Below, piece after piece: positions 16,612-28,700 of a stretch of DNA of 64,000 bases. Numbering within the stretch: position 1 is the first letter of the stretch; every line of letters begins with the position of its first letter. The position numbers and the translations under genes were made by a program. Source of the DNA: Gallionella sp. (GTDB lineage Bacteria > Pseudomonadota > Gammaproteobacteria > Burkholderiales > Gallionellaceae); the NCBI GenBank assembly GCA_028687335.1, contig JAQUAI010000012.1, forward strand, positions 17,371-81,370, written 5' to 3'. The notes below the pieces were generated by a model. It was given only the letters and a program-made list of their open reading frames with translations, was not told the origin of the DNA and did no database searches.

Positions 16612-17997
16612 TCACCCCGGTTTTTTATAGCGCGCACGGGCTTCGATGCGGCTGCGTAGTGTTGTGCGATTTAAGCCCAGCAATTTGGCAGCTTCGCTGA
16701 TATTGTTGTCGGTCATGGTGAGCGCCGTATTCGTATAAATGGACTCCTGTTCGCTTAAAAACTGGTTGAGATCAAACGTGCCTTGAGCAAGTAAAGCTTG
16801 GGGAGGGGGCGAGGATGGCGTGAGATCCAGTTCTGTAGCGTGAGGATCGAATTCATCGCGTAGCTGCTCTGCCGTCACGGTTTTTCCTGCGTACTTAATG
16901 GCGAGGCGGATAACAATGTTGCGCAACTCTCTTGTGTTCCCAGGGAATGCGTATTGTTCCCAAGCTAAAAATGCCTCGGCATGTAGCTCGAAAGAGGGTT
17001 TATTCAATTGTTTCGCGTAATGGCTGCGAAAGTGATTCAATAAAACCAACTTATCTTGCCCCATCTCGCGTAACGGTGGAGCAGTAATGGAAAAAACACT
17101 TAACCGATGGTACAGGTCACTACGGAATGAGCCATCTTTAACGGCTGCGCGCAAGTTTCGATTGGTTGCCGCGATGATACGGGCACGACTTTTTCGAGTT
17201 TGTGTTTCGCCAACACGCTGATATTCGCCGTTTTCTAGGACGCGCAATAGTTTTGCCTGTAATTCCAGAGGCAGTTCGCCAACTTCGTCGAGAAAGAGAG
17301 TGCCGTCGTTGGCCTCCTCAAAAAAACCGGCCTGCGCTGCGGATGCGCCGGTGAATGCGCCTTTGCAATAACCGAACAGTGTTGGCTCAATCAGAGTGGG
17401 TGAAATTGCCGCACAATTTAGTGCCTTGTATGTGGATCCGGAGTTACCTCTCAAACTTTGTAAGGCATTGGCGACTAGCTCTTTGCCGCAACCTGACTCG
17501 CCCTCGATCAATACCGGAAAAGAGATGGCGGCAGACATTGCGATCTGGTTACGTAATGTTTGTATTGCAGCACTTTGACCAATGATCCCGAATGGTTGAT
17601 CGTCTTGATTTTCGTTGTCACGCTCGTTGTTTTGCATCCGAAGTGCATTGTATAGGTGGGCTTTAATTTTTTCGGGCGCGCACGGTTTGGCAATAAGGTT
17701 GGCGATACCAAGTGAATGTGCGTGGGATTCTTCATCTTGCCTAGACAAGGTAAAGATGCGCATGTTGGGTGAGTGCGTCAGTAGCTCGGTGATGAGGTGA
17801 AAGCCTTCATCAGAGTGGTGTGGTAAGGGCGGCTGCCCTAGGTCAATTAGTGCCAAATAGGGCGGATGTGGCTGGATGGCGGCAAGGCGCGAGTCAGCCT
17901 GAATGATATCAAAGTCGTTTCCGAAGGAAATAGACATGCCTTCACGGATCAATGGGGCATCGTCGACGATCATTAAACTGGGCAATGAGGCGTTCAA
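16612..17997 (-). CDS. Sigma-54-dependent response regulator (NtrC family)
   Basis: 461 residues. The receiver domain (about 5-115) has Asp12/Asp13, phospho-acceptor Asp52 in LIDLGQPP and Lys104. The AAA+ domain has Walker A GESGCGKE (166-173), the sigma-54 contact loop GAFTGA (213-218) and Walker B LFLDEVG (234-240). A Fis-type helix-turn-helix lies near the C-terminus (NNISEAAKLLGLNRTTLRSR). The IDLGxPP receiver style resembles PrsR regulators of PEP-CTERM/exopolysaccharide loci. It is the first gene of the pilus operon, 3 bases before mshM. No histidine kinase lies nearby. No convincing -24/-12 promoter was found in the 135-base upstream gap, so its targets are unknown. Confidence 0.92.
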   Translation of the reverse strand: MNASLPSLMIVDDAPLIREGMSISFGNDFDIIQADSRLAAIQPHPPYLALIDLGQPPLPHHSDEGFHLITELLTHSPNMRIFTLSRQDEESHAHSLGIANLIAKPCAPEKIKAHLYNALRMQNNERDNENQDDQPFGIIGQSAAIQTLRNQIAMSAAISFPVLIEGESGCGKELVANALQSLRGNSGSTYKALNCAAISPTLIEPTLFGYCKGAFTGASAAQAGFFEEANDGTLFLDEVGELPLELQAKLLRVLENGEYQRVGETQTRKSRARIIAATNRNLRAAVKDGSFRSDLYHRLSVFSITAPPLREMGQDKLVLLNHFRSHYAKQLNKPSFELHAEAFLAWEQYAFPGNTRELRNIVIRLAIKYAGKTVTAEQLRDEFDPHATELDLTPSSPPPQALLAQGTFDLNQFLSEQESIYTNTALTMTDNNISEAAKLLGLNRTTLRSRIEARARYKKPG

Positions 17998-18132
17998 TAC
18001 ACAGCTCCGGTTATGCTAACAGGTGCCGGAGAGTAGCTTTATTGCCCTGCGGGCTCAAGTTCGGGGTGCATGTGTTTTGCAATCTACCATTGCGGGTAGT
18101 CAGGTTGAGGTAATCCTCTAGAGTGGATTAGA

Positions 18133-18969
18133 ATGCGCCACCTTTTAATTCTCAGTCTGACTCAATTGACCGCTCCGGCCTTGGTCGAAATACGCGACCT
18201 TAACTTTTCTTACGATGCTAGACCCATCTTGCAGGGAATCAACATGACCTTTCCCAAGGGTAAGTTGATTGCCATTATGGGGCTGTCCGGCTGCGGCAAA
18301 ACGACTTTGCTGCGGCATATTGGTGGCGCACTAAAGCCCAATAAGGGTTACGTAAAGGTGGATGGGCAGGTGATTCATGAGTTGGATCAGGCGGGGCTTT
18401 ACGCGATGCGCCGTAAAATGGGGATGCTGTTCCAGTTCGGTGCGCTATTTACCGATATGTCTGTATATGACAACGTCGCCTTTCAGATGCGTGAGCATAC
18501 TGATTTGCCGGAGGAGTTGATTCACGACTTGGTACTAATGAAGCTGCATGCGGTTGGTTTGCGCGGTACGCATCATCTGATGCCTTCCGAGTTGTCGGGC
18601 GGGATGGCGCGTCGAGTGGCATTGGCGCGTACAGTTGCACTCGATCCGATGTTAATTATGTACGATGAGCCGTTTGCGGGGTTGGATCCCATTTCGCTTA
18701 CTGTGGTGGGTGATTTGATTCGTCGTTTGAATGATGCGCTTGGTGCGACCTCGGTGGTGGTTACGCATGACGTGCAGGAATCGCTCAAAATCGTCGATTA
18801 CGTTTATTTCATGGCGGGTGGGGTAATCGTGGCGGAAGGAACGGCGGACGAGATTCGCGCTTCCAAGGAGGATTTTGTACGTCAATTCGTGCACGGGGAA
18901 ATCGACGGGCCTGTGCCGTTTCATTATCCCGGGGGCAATTATCGCCAAGAGTTGAATTTGGAGGGATGA
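18133..18969 (+). CDS. mlaF: MlaF, ATPase of the Mla phospholipid ABC transporter
   Basis: 278 residues: an ABC ATPase with Walker A GLSGCGKT (50-57), signature LSGGM (154-158), Walker B LIMYDEP (174-180) and an H-loop histidine in VVVTHD. The PFAGLDPIS stretch and C-terminal extension are typical of MlaF. It supplies energy for moving phospholipids between inner and outer membrane to keep outer-membrane asymmetry. The start is uncertain: the ATG at 18133 has only a weak GGA, and the 15 residues before [12 protein letters not shown] exceed the family norm. It is divergent from the pilus regulator. Confidence 0.95.
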   Translation: MRHLLILSLTQLTAPALVEIRDLNFSYDARPILQGINMTFPKGKLIAIMGLSGCGKTTLLRHIGGALKPNKGYVKVDGQVIHELDQAGLYAMRRKMGMLFQFGALFTDMSVYDNVAFQMREHTDLPEELIHDLVLMKLHAVGLRGTHHLMPSELSGGMARRVALARTVALDPMLIMYDEPFAGLDPISLTVVGDLIRRLNDALGATSVVVTHDVQESLKIVDYVYFMAGGVIVAEGTADEIRASKEDFVRQFVHGEIDGPVPFHYPGGNYRQELNLEG

Positions 18970-18971
18970 AT

Positions 18972-19760
18972 ATGCCGGCAGCGAAAGTGATTAAAACAAT
19001 AGGTCACCGCGTAATTAATACTGTCTGGCGCATTGGTTTGGCCACGCGTTTCTTTGCGCTGATTTTGATGTACTCCGGGGCGAGTTTCAGCCGTTTTCGC
19101 TTGACGATGAAGGAGTTGTTTTCGACAGGTGTGATGTCGCTCATTATCATTGTTGTGGCAGGGTTGTTTGTGGGCATGGTGCTGGGGTTGCAAGGGTACG
19201 AGACGCTCAAGCGTTATGGCTCTGAGTCTGCGTTGGGTGTAATGGTTGCGCTGGGTTTGGTGCGTGAATTGGGGCCTGTGGTGGCAGCCTTGTTGTTTGC
19301 CAGTCGTGCGGGTTCGGCGATGACGGCTGAAATTGGGTTGATGAAGGCGACAGAGCAAATTACGGCGATGGAGATGATGGCGGTTAATCCGATTGCCCGC
19401 ATTGTTGCACCTAGGTTTTGGGCTGGAGTGATCTCTATGCCGTTGTTGGCCGCGATGTTCAGTGCGGTAGGGATATTTGGCGGGTACTTTGTGGGGGTCG
19501 TGCAGATCGGTGTTGATGAAGGTTCGTTCTGGTCGCAAATGCAAGCTGCTGTGGATTTTCGGGAAGATATCCTGAATGGTGTATTGAAGAGCTTTGTGTT
19601 CGGCGTGGTGGTGACGGTTATTGCCTTGTTTGAGGGGTATGACGCTCCACCAACCGCAGAGGGTGTGTCGGGTGCAACGACGCGGACTGTGGTGACTTCG
19701 TCGTTGGCGATTTTGATGCTGGACTTTGTGATGACCGCAATCATGTTTAGAGGAAATTGA
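18972..19760 (+). CDS. mlaE: MlaE, permease of the Mla ABC transporter
   Basis: About 262 residues with a hydrophobic MlaE/YrbE profile of five or six segments. The conserved core [20 protein letters not shown] and the [10 protein letters not shown] coupling helix are typical. It forms the inner-membrane permease dimer. Two ATGs lie close together at 18966 (overlapping the mlaF stop as ATGA) and 18972. I prefer 18972 because GGAGGG at 18960-18965 is then six bases away. It is followed after 3 bases by mlaD. Confidence 0.95.
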   Translation: MPAAKVIKTIGHRVINTVWRIGLATRFFALILMYSGASFSRFRLTMKELFSTGVMSLIIIVVAGLFVGMVLGLQGYETLKRYGSESALGVMVALGLVRELGPVVAALLFASRAGSAMTAEIGLMKATEQITAMEMMAVNPIARIVAPRFWAGVISMPLLAAMFSAVGIFGGYFVGVVQIGVDEGSFWSQMQAAVDFREDILNGVLKSFVFGVVVTVIALFEGYDAPPTAEGVSGATTRTVVTSSLAILMLDFVMTAIMFRGN

Positions 19761-19763
19761 GTT

Positions 19764-20228
19764 ATGGAACGCACGACAATGGATTTGTGGGTGGGGATTT
19801 TTGTGGTTGGTGGAATTGCAGCTTTGGTGATGCTAGCCATGAAGGTGGGGAACCTGGGGAGTTATAACGTGTCTGAGACCTACCAAGTGCAGGCTTATTT
19901 CACCAACATTGGCGGATTGAAGCCTAAAGCGTCGATTAAGAGTGCTGGGGTGCTGGTGGGGCGAGTGGTCGATATTTCATTGGATACTGAAAACTATCAG
20001 GCCAAAGTATCGATGAGCTTGGATAAACGCTATCAATTTTCCACTGATACGTCAGCCAAAATTCTCACTTCGGGTTTGCTGGGTGAGCAGTACATTGGTC
20101 TGGAAGCGGGAGCGGAAGAGGTGATGTTAAAGCAGGGCGACCAAATAAAGATGACGCAATCTGCCATGGTGATGGAAGATTTAATTGGGAAATTTATTTA
20201 CAACAAGGCTGCGGAATCGGCGCAGTAA
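19764..20228 (+). CDS. mlaD: MlaD, MCE-domain substrate-binding subunit
   Basis: 154 residues: one N-terminal membrane anchor (about 7-27) and a single MCE domain (about 39-117, with VQAYFTNIGGLKPKASIKSAG). A short hydrophobic helical C-terminus follows, as needed for the MlaD hexamer that channels lipid in the periplasm. It is the third gene of mlaFEDCB, tightly packed, with normal length. Confidence 0.95.
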   Translation: MERTTMDLWVGIFVVGGIAALVMLAMKVGNLGSYNVSETYQVQAYFTNIGGLKPKASIKSAGVLVGRVVDISLDTENYQAKVSMSLDKRYQFSTDTSAKILTSGLLGEQYIGLEAGAEEVMLKQGDQIKMTQSAMVMEDLIGKFIYNKAAESAQ

Positions 20229-20240
20229 GAGGTTATGGGT

Positions 20241-20876
20241 ATGTTGAAACAAATAGGATTGCTTGTTGCAGGTTTGTTTGGATTAATTAATCTGGCTTGT
20301 GCTGAGATGGTGGCACCTGATGCATTGATTCGTAATACGGTTCAGGAGGTGCTGGCTATCGTCAAGCAAGATAAGGATATTCAGGCGGGTAATCAGAAAA
20401 AAATATTGGCTTTGGTTGATGCCAAAGTGCTGCCTCATTTTGACTTTGAGCGAATGACTCGTTTGGCGGTCGGCAAGCCTTGGCGCAGTGCGACAGCGGA
20501 ACAAAAGCAGGCTTTGATATCCGAGTTTCGCGCTATGTTGGTGCGCACTTACACTAGGGCATTCACGGTGTATCGCGATCAGTCGGTTGAGGTTAAGCCA
20601 TTTAATATGGCCGTAGATGCGAGTGAGGCCACGGTTAAAACGATTATCAAGAAGCAGGGCGTGCAGCCCGTGTCGGTGGATTATCAACTATCCAAAACGA
20701 CAGAAGGCTGGAAAGCTTTTGATATTTCTATCGAAGGTGTCAGCATGGTTGGCAGTTATCGTGGCAGCTTTGCTAGTGAGGTTCAGCAGGGCGGCATTGA
20801 TGGGCTGATTAAAACACTAGCTGATAAAAACTCAGGAAGTGCCAGTCTTGCTGATCAGTCGAGCGTAAAAAAATGA
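20241..20876 (+). CDS. mlaC: MlaC, periplasmic phospholipid-binding shuttle protein
   Basis: About 211 residues with a signal peptide (hydrophobic core of the first 20 residues, ending ACA) and the MlaC/Ttg2D fold. The segment VLPHFDFERMTRLAVGKPWR and the QQGGIDGLIKTL tail are typical. It ferries phospholipid between the outer-membrane MlaA complex and MlaFEDB. I prefer the ATG at 20241 over the one at 20235 because GAGG at 20229-20232 is then well spaced. No mlaA is found in the operon. Confidence 0.93.
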   Translation: MLKQIGLLVAGLFGLINLACAEMVAPDALIRNTVQEVLAIVKQDKDIQAGNQKKILALVDAKVLPHFDFERMTRLAVGKPWRSATAEQKQALISEFRAMLVRTYTRAFTVYRDQSVEVKPFNMAVDASEATVKTIIKKQGVQPVSVDYQLSKTTEGWKAFDISIEGVSMVGSYRGSFASEVQQGGIDGLIKTLADKNSGSASLADQSSVKK

Positions 20877-21154
20877 TGGCAGAGCATGGTCGTCTGGCTG
20901 TGACAGGTCATCTGACAGTTGATGTGGCGGGTGCGATTTTTGCGGCTGGGCGCGCGAGTTTGCAGCAGGGGGATTTACTGGTTGACTTTTCCCGTGTTGA
21001 GTCGGTTGATTCATCATCGGTTAGCTTGTTGCTGGCATGGGAAAGGGTGGCCAGACAAATGCAGCGAAATTTGAAAGTGACCTCGCTGCCAGATGATTTG
21101 CTAAGCCTTTCACGTTTATATGGTGTTGAGGAAATGCTACCTCAATCGGCTTAG
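20873..21154 (+). CDS. mlaB: MlaB, STAS-domain regulatory subunit
   Basis: 93 residues forming one STAS domain. The LLVDFSRVESVDSSSVSLLL stretch carries the conserved serine/threonine-rich loop, consistent with MlaB, which binds MlaF and stabilises the transporter. It overlaps mlaC by 4 bases (a second ATG at 20876 is also possible) and is followed by a terminator, closing the operon. Confidence 0.92.
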   Translation: MMAEHGRLAVTGHLTVDVAGAIFAAGRASLQQGDLLVDFSRVESVDSSSVSLLLAWERVARQMQRNLKVTSLPDDLLSLSRLYGVEEMLPQSA

Positions 21155-21177
21155 TATCCTCGTTTGTAGTGCATGAT

Positions 21178-21213
21178 AAACCGCCCAAGCGTCCCCGCTG
21201 AGGCGGTTTTTTA
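21178..21213 (+). terminator. Rho-independent terminator of the mla operon
   Basis: Stem AAACCGCC/GGCGGTTT (21178-21185 with 21202-21209) around a 16-base loop that may pair further, followed by TTTTTT. It separates mlaB from murA. Confidence 0.88.
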
Positions 21214-21265
21214 GTATCATGCCCGTCCTTTTGCGTGCGGCATATTGGCGCATCCCTAAATTTGA

Positions 21266-22549
<1,284 letters not shown>

Positions 22550-22572
22550 CGGTAAACCAACGAAAGAAAAGC

Positions 22573-23211
22573 ATGATCACCATCGCATTATCCAAGGGGC
22601 GGATTTTTGAGGAGACTTTGCCGCTGCTTAAAGCGGCGGGTATTGTTGCCCTCGAGGATCCTGAGTCCTCCCGAAAATTGATCTTGGCGACGAATCGCCC
22701 TGATGTACGTCTGATTATTGTACGAGCCTCCGATGTCCCTACCTATGTGCAATATGGTGCGGCTGATATTGGTGTGGCTGGCAAGGATGTGCTGAATGAG
22801 CATGGCGGCATTGGTTTGTATCAGCCGCTGGATCTGAATATTGCCCGTTGTCGCATGATGGTGGCAGTACGCAATGGTTTCGATTATGAATCAGCAGTGC
22901 GGCAAGGAGCGCGCTTGCGCGTTGCAACTAAATATGTGGAAACTGCTCGCGAGCATTTTGCAGCTAAGGGCGTTCACGTTGATTTGATTAAGTTGTACGG
23001 CTCGATGGAGCTTGCGCCGCTGATCGGATTGTCTGATGTTATTGTGGACTTGGTGAGCAGTGGTGGGACGCTGAAAGCCAATGATCTTAAGGCGGTGGAG
23101 CATATTGCCGATATCTCGTCGCGATTGGTGGTTAACCAAGCGGCGCTTAAATTGAAGCATCGCGTGATTCAGCCGATGCTGGATGCTTTTGCTGGAGCGA
23201 TTAGTAAATGA
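22573..23211 (+). CDS. hisG: ATP phosphoribosyltransferase, short (HisG-S) form
   Basis: 212 residues beginning [19 protein letters not shown], with the HisG signature ([27 protein letters not shown]). It catalyses the first step of histidine synthesis. It ends without the C-terminal regulatory ACT-like domain of long HisG, so it should need a HisZ partner, which is not in this window. It overlaps hisD by 4 bases. Confidence 0.97.
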   Translation: MITIALSKGRIFEETLPLLKAAGIVALEDPESSRKLILATNRPDVRLIIVRASDVPTYVQYGAADIGVAGKDVLNEHGGIGLYQPLDLNIARCRMMVAVRNGFDYESAVRQGARLRVATKYVETAREHFAAKGVHVDLIKLYGSMELAPLIGLSDVIVDLVSSGGTLKANDLKAVEHIADISSRLVVNQAALKLKHRVIQPMLDAFAGAISK

Positions 23212-24503
23212 AGATAAAACGTCTATCCACTCAGTCGAGTGATTTCTCGGTCGAACTGACACGCTTGCTAGCTTTTGAGGAAACCGCTGATGATGTACTG
23301 GAGGAAACGGTTGCCAGAATTTTGGCTGACGTGCGTCGTCGCGGTGATGAGGCTGTGCTGGAATATACGCAGCGCTTTGATCGGCTGCCGTTGGCGAGTG
23401 CTGCGGATATGGAATTGCCCAAGTCGCAGTTGAAAGAGGCTTTTGATACCTTGCCTAGTGCTCAGCGCGAAGCGTTGGAAGCTGCGGCTGGTCGGGTTAC
23501 GGCTTATCACGAACGGCAACGCATGGACTCTTGGAGTTATGTCGATGAGGATGGCACTCTACTTGGGCAGCAAGTTACGCCACTAGATCGCGTTGGTCTG
23601 TATGTGCCTGGAGGTAAAGCCGCTTATCCCTCATCGGTGTTGATGAATGCCCTGCCAGCGAAAGTTGCAGGTGTGGCTGAGCTCATTATGGTGGTGCCGA
23701 CACCCGATGGAGTTAAAAACCAATTGGTGCTGGCGGCGGCTTATTTGTCGGGTGTCGATCGCGTGTTCACCATTGGGGGGGCGCAGGCGGTTGCGGCCTT
23801 GGCGCATGGAACGGCAACAATTCCGAAGGTGGACAAGATTGTCGGCCCCGGCAATGCCTATGTGGCATCGGCGAAGCGCCGCGTATTTGGTATTTGCGGT
23901 ATCGATATGATTGCAGGCCCCTCCGAAATACTGGTCGTGTGTGATGGAAAAACCAACCCAGATTGGGTTGCAATGGACTTGTTTTCTCAAGCGGAACATG
24001 ATGAATTGGCTCAGGCAATTCTCTTATCACCGGATGCTGAGTTCCTTGATGCGGTAGCTGCTAGTGCCGATAAATTACTTGAGCAAATGCCGCGCAAGGA
24101 AATTATTCGTACCGCACTGGAGAGTCGTGGAGCGTTAATCCATGTGGTAGATATGGATGAGGCATGTGTAATAAGTAATCGCATTGCGCCTGAGCACCTT
24201 GAATTATCGGTTGAACATCCGCAGGCATGGCTACCCAAGCTGAAACATGCGGGAGCTATCTTTATGGGACGTTATACCTCTGAATCTTTGGGCGATTACT
24301 GTGCGGGGCCTAATCATGTGCTGCCGACTTCTGGGACGGCAAGATTCTCATCTCCGTTGGGCGTTTATGACTTCCAAAAGCGTAGTAGTCTGATTCAAGT
24401 GTCTGAAACAGGCGCAAAAAAGCTGGGGGCAATTGCTGCGGAGTTAGCTTTTGGAGAAGGATTGCAGGCGCACGCACAATCGGCTTTGTTCCGTAAGGAT
24501 TGA
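23208..24503 (+). CDS. hisD: Histidinol dehydrogenase
   Basis: 431 residues of normal length. HisD performs the last two oxidations of histidine synthesis with NAD and zinc. Family signatures are present: [33 protein letters not shown] and the zinc-ligand region [11 protein letters not shown], plus [15 protein letters not shown]. Translationally coupled to hisG (ATGA). No further his gene follows; the tRNA cluster is next. No terminator hairpin is obvious after the stop. Confidence 0.97.
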   Translation: MKIKRLSTQSSDFSVELTRLLAFEETADDVLEETVARILADVRRRGDEAVLEYTQRFDRLPLASAADMELPKSQLKEAFDTLPSAQREALEAAAGRVTAYHERQRMDSWSYVDEDGTLLGQQVTPLDRVGLYVPGGKAAYPSSVLMNALPAKVAGVAELIMVVPTPDGVKNQLVLAAAYLSGVDRVFTIGGAQAVAALAHGTATIPKVDKIVGPGNAYVASAKRRVFGICGIDMIAGPSEILVVCDGKTNPDWVAMDLFSQAEHDELAQAILLSPDAEFLDAVAASADKLLEQMPRKEIIRTALESRGALIHVVDMDEACVISNRIAPEHLELSVEHPQAWLPKLKHAGAIFMGRYTSESLGDYCAGPNHVLPTSGTARFSSPLGVYDFQKRSSLIQVSETGAKKLGAIAAELAFGEGLQAHAQSALFRKD

Positions 24504-24569
24504 TTTCATAGTAATTTTTTTAGTTTTGATGGATTGGCAAGATATTTGCTGAAATATCCCATAATGCCT

Positions 24570-24598
24570 TTGACAAGGCGGCGAGTTATCTGGATAAT
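24570..24598 (+). promoter_or_regulatory. Sigma-70 promoter of the tRNA-tuf cluster
   Basis: A perfect -35 TTGACA (24570-24575), 17-base spacer and -10 GATAAT (24593-24598) lie just ahead of tRNA-Tyr. The discriminator that follows is GC-containing (CTCGCG), as usual for growth-rate and ppGpp controlled stable-RNA promoters. This is the strongest promoter seen in the window. Confidence 0.88.
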
Positions 24599-24612
24599 CT
24601 CGCGTTCATTTT

Positions 24613-24697
24613 GGAGGGGTGGCCGAGTGGTTAAAGGCAGCAGACTGTAAATCTGCCCTCTTAGAGTACGAAGGTTCGAATCCTTCCCCCTCCACCA
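24613..24697 (+). tRNA. tRNA-Tyr (GTA)
   Basis: An 85-base class II tRNA. The acceptor stem GGAGGGG pairs with CCCCTCC. The anticodon loop CTGTAAA has GTA in a CAGA/TCTG stem. There is a long variable arm, GGTTCGAATCC in the T arm and an encoded CCA. Confidence 0.97.
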
Positions 24698-24750
24698 TAG
24701 TTTTTTTGACTGGGTCGTTGCAATCGGCTTTGGTTGCTTGCGGGATGTAT

Positions 24751-24824
24751 GCGGGTGTAGCTCAATGGTAGAGCAGAAGTTTTCCAAACTTACGACGACG
24801 GTTCGATCCCGTTCACCCGCTCCA
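24751..24824 (+). tRNA. tRNA-Gly (TCC)
   Basis: 74 bases. Acceptor GCGGGTG pairs with CACCCGC. The anticodon TCC sits in loop TTTCCAA, the T arm contains GGTTCGATCCC, and the CCA end is encoded. It lies 53 bases after tRNA-Tyr in the same transcription unit. Confidence 0.97.
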
Positions 24825-24834
24825 GTTTGAGTAG

Positions 24835-24909
<75 letters not shown>

Positions 24910-24952
24910 AGATTTTTTGTGATTAACGTTTGACATTGATAAGGAAAAACCG

Positions 24953-26146
<1,194 letters not shown>

Positions 26147-26153
26147 AAACGTG

Positions 26154-26184
26154 AAGCAAGAAGAGTTGGTTCTTCTTGCTTTTA
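26154..26184 (+). terminator. Rho-independent terminator after first tuf
   Basis: Eleven-pair stem AAGCAAGAAGA/TCTTCTTGCTT (26154-26164 with 26171-26181) and a six-base loop, ending in TTTT. It lies before tRNA-Trp. Because no clear promoter follows, read-through into tRNA-Trp and secE is likely. Confidence 0.85.
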
Positions 26185-26190
26185 TGAATT

Positions 26191-26266
26191 AGGCCAGTAG
26201 CTCAATTGGTAGAGTATCGGTCTCCAAAACCGAGGGTTGGGGGTTCGAGACCCTCCTGGCCTGCCA
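26191..26266 (+). tRNA. tRNA-Trp (CCA)
   Basis: 76 bases. Acceptor AGGCCAG pairs with CTGGCCT. The anticodon CCA sits in loop CTCCAAA between TCGGT and ACCGA, the T arm contains GGTTCGAGACC, and GCCA is encoded. It lies directly between tuf and secE. Confidence 0.97.
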
Positions 26267-26305
26267 AGTAATAGCCGCAAATCAATATAATCGAAACGAG
26301 TTTTC

Positions 26306-26653
26306 ATGGCTGATAGTATCAAGTTGCTCGTCGCGTTTCTGCTTGTGTCGGCAGGCGTGGCGGGTTTCTATTTCCTGCACGACAGCGCAACTGTTCTGAG
26401 GTTGATCTCGGTATTGTTGGGGGTGTTTCTTGCTGCGGCTGTGGTTTATACCAGTGTGCCGGGTAAACGTCTGTTTGTGTTTGGTCAGGACTCTATTGCT
26501 GAGGCTAAGCGTGTTGTTTGGCCGACTCGTAAAGAGACCATGCAAACTACGGGTGTAGTTATTCTGTTTGCGATTGTGATGGCTTTGTTCTTGTGGGCTG
26601 TTGACGCAAGCTTGATGATGCTTGTGAATGCTTTGATGGGGCGGGGTGAATGA
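26306..26653 (+). CDS. secE: SecE, preprotein translocase subunit
   Basis: 115 residues with three hydrophobic segments (about 6-24, 32-48 and 80-105). The conserved amphipathic [20 protein letters not shown] lies before the last one, the SecE signature. It clamps SecY in the inner-membrane translocon. The three-helix form is that of E. coli. It overlaps nusG by about 4 bases. Confidence 0.97.
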   Translation: MADSIKLLVAFLLVSAGVAGFYFLHDSATVLRLISVLLGVFLAAAVVYTSVPGKRLFVFGQDSIAEAKRVVWPTRKETMQTTGVVILFAIVMALFLWAVDASLMMLVNALMGRGE

Positions 26654-27186
26654 TGTCTAAACATTGGTATGTGGTGCATACGTACTCCCAGTTTGAGAAG
26701 AGTGTTCAGCGTGCTTTGGTTGAGCGTGTCCAGCGCGAAGGTATGCAGGATAAGTTTGGTCAAATTCTAGTTCCGGTTGAAGAGGTTGTTGAGCTGAAGT
26801 CGGGGCAAAAGAGTATCTCTGAGCGCAAATTCTTTCCGGGTTATGTGTTGGTGGAAATGGAGATGACCGACGAGAGTTGGCATTTAGTCAAGAGTACACC
26901 GAAAGTCACTGGATTTTTGGGTGGTTCGGCGATGAAGCCGACACCGATCTCGCAAAAAGAGGTCGATACGATTATGCAGCAGATGCAGGCTGGTGTTGAG
27001 AAGCCGCGTCCAAAAGTGTTGTTTGAAGTGGGTGAATCGGTTCGTGTCAAAGAAGGTCCGTTCACTGATTTCAATGGCTCCGTGGAAGAGGTTAATTACG
27101 ATAAGAATAAACTGCGCGTTGCGGTGACTATTTTTGGTCGCTCGACACCAGTTGAGTTGGATTTCGGGCAGGTAGAAAAGGCCTGA
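26653..27186 (+). CDS. nusG: Transcription termination/antitermination factor NusG
   Basis: 177 residues: an NGN domain starting [20 protein letters not shown] and a C-terminal KOW domain ([19 protein letters not shown]). It binds RNA polymerase and couples it with Rho or ribosomal S10. Two adjacent ATGs exist; I take the second (26653) because MSKHWY is the usual start. It is normal in length and position after secE. Confidence 0.98.
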   Translation: MSKHWYVVHTYSQFEKSVQRALVERVQREGMQDKFGQILVPVEEVVELKSGQKSISERKFFPGYVLVEMEMTDESWHLVKSTPKVTGFLGGSAMKPTPISQKEVDTIMQQMQAGVEKPRPKVLFEVGESVRVKEGPFTDFNGSVEEVNYDKNKLRVAVTIFGRSTPVELDFGQVEKA

Positions 27187-27311
27187 TTAAAGCGAGAAGT
27201 GATGATGGGGAACGCTGGCTGCTCTAGGGTGGAAGCGGTTTCCCGTTTGTCGCTTGTCAATGTTGGGGAGAGGCGAAAGTTTCGTTCGTACCCGTTAGAT
27301 AGGAGTGCATC

Positions 27312-27743
27312 ATGGCAAAGAAAGTAGTTGGCTACATCAAGCTGCAAGTGCCTGCTGGTAAGGCAAATCCAAGTCCACCAATCGGCCCTGCTTTGGGTCA
27401 GCGTGGCTTGAATATTATGGAATTCTGTAAGGCATTTAACGCCCAAACACAGGGTGTTGAGCCTGGTCTCCCGATTCCGGTGGTGATCACCGCATTTGCG
27501 GACAAGAGCTTCACTTTCGTGATGAAGACTCCGCCCGCGACGATTTTGATCAAGAAAGCCGCCGGTATTCAAAAGGGTAGTAAAACCCCTCATACCGATA
27601 AGGTTGGTAAGCTGACCCGCAAGCAAGCGGAAGAGATCGCAACAACCAAGATGCCCGACCTGACTGCAGCAGATATGGATGCCGCAGTGCGCACCATCGC
27701 TGGCAGTGCGCGCAGCATGGGTATTACTGTGGAGGGTGTATAA
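27312..27743 (+). CDS. rplK: 50S ribosomal protein L11
   Basis: 143 residues with the intact L11 pattern ([26 protein letters not shown] and the C-terminal RNA-binding domain). It forms the GTPase-centre stalk base and is needed for RelA activation. It is preceded by AGGAG. The 125-base leader before it probably contains the control region for L1 repression of rplK-rplA, but I could not draw a convincing L1 site. Confidence 0.99.
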   Translation: MAKKVVGYIKLQVPAGKANPSPPIGPALGQRGLNIMEFCKAFNAQTQGVEPGLPIPVVITAFADKSFTFVMKTPPATILIKKAAGIQKGSKTPHTDKVGKLTRKQAEEIATTKMPDLTAADMDAAVRTIAGSARSMGITVEGV

Positions 27744-27744
27744 C

Positions 27745-28431
27745 ATGTCCAAGCGTTATAAAGCAGCCGCAGCAAAAGTGGATCGCAACAAGCTCTATCC
27801 TTTGGGTGAGGCGTTGAATCTAGTCAAAGAAAATGCAACAGCCAAATTTGATGAGTCCATCGATGTGGCGTTCAACCTTGGTGTTGATGCACGTAAGTCG
27901 GATCAATTGGTACGTGGCTCGGTCGTATTGCCAAAAGGTACGGGTAAAGTTGTTCGCGTTGCCGTATTTGCTCAGGGCGCAAAAGCTGAAGAAGCGAAGG
28001 CAGCTGGTGCTGATATCGTTGGTTTTGACGATTTGGCGGAAAGCATTAAGGCGGGTAATTTGGATTTTGACGTGCTGATTGCTAGTCCAGATGCAATGCG
28101 TCTGGTTGGTCAATTGGGTCAGATTCTTGGTCCGCGTGGTTTGATGCCTAACCCAAAAGTTGGAACGGTCTCGGCTGATGTTGCTGGTGCAGTTAAGAAT
28201 GCTAAGGCTGGTCAGGTTCAGTACCGCACAGATAAGAACGGTATTGTGCAGTGTACTATCGGTCGCGCTTCATTCGCGCCAGAAGCATTGCGCGAAAACT
28301 TGCTGGCATTGGTTGATGCGCTGAATAAGGCAAAGCCCGCTGCTTCTAAGGGTGTTTACCTACGTAAAGTTTCGGTTTCCAGCACGATGGGTGCAGGTGT
28401 TCGTGTTGAACAAGCCAGTTTGACTGCGTAA
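27745..28431 (+). CDS. rplA: 50S ribosomal protein L1
   Basis: 228 residues from the ATG at 27745, one base after the rplK stop. The upstream in-frame extension inside rplK is rejected because MSKRYKAA is the family start and GGAGGG is well placed. L1 builds the mobile L1 stalk, and in E. coli it represses its own mRNA. The [17 protein letters not shown] signature is present. Confidence 0.99.
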   Translation: MSKRYKAAAAKVDRNKLYPLGEALNLVKENATAKFDESIDVAFNLGVDARKSDQLVRGSVVLPKGTGKVVRVAVFAQGAKAEEAKAAGADIVGFDDLAESIKAGNLDFDVLIASPDAMRLVGQLGQILGPRGLMPNPKVGTVSADVAGAVKNAKAGQVQYRTDKNGIVQCTIGRASFAPEALRENLLALVDALNKAKPAASKGVYLRKVSVSSTMGAGVRVEQASLTA

Positions 28432-28439
28432 GCGTCTCA

Positions 28440-28690
28440 AAATAAGGGGGTGTGATGACTCATGCCTCCCGCTGGGGAAGTGGGGTATTTCGATACTTGG
28501 CTTTCTCAAAGTTCTTTGTACTGCTGGCGTTAGGCAGCGTCAAAGACCGTAGGTGTCGAAGGTGGTAAGCCCTAGACTTAAATGCCGGTATTGTTGGCGA
28601 CCCACGCAGATGGTGTGCCCGCGAGCAGGAAAGTAATTCTCCTACTCAAGGTCGCGTTTTATTAACTTCGGGATTTTCCCGATTCTGAAG
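28440..28690 (+). ncRNA. L10 leader, autoregulatory mRNA element
   Basis: The 269-base gap before rplJ carries the two conserved segments of the proteobacterial L10 leader, AAAGACCGTAGGTG and CGACCCACGCAGATGG, separated by about 60 bases. In E. coli the L10-L12 complex binds here and represses rplJL translation. The exact limits are estimated. Confidence 0.78.
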
Positions 28691-28700
28691 GAGAAAGACG

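Noticed and set aside
17998..18132. Sigma-54 promoter upstream of the pilus regulator
   Set aside because: GG and GC pairs are present but never at the required spacing with a TTGC-type -12.
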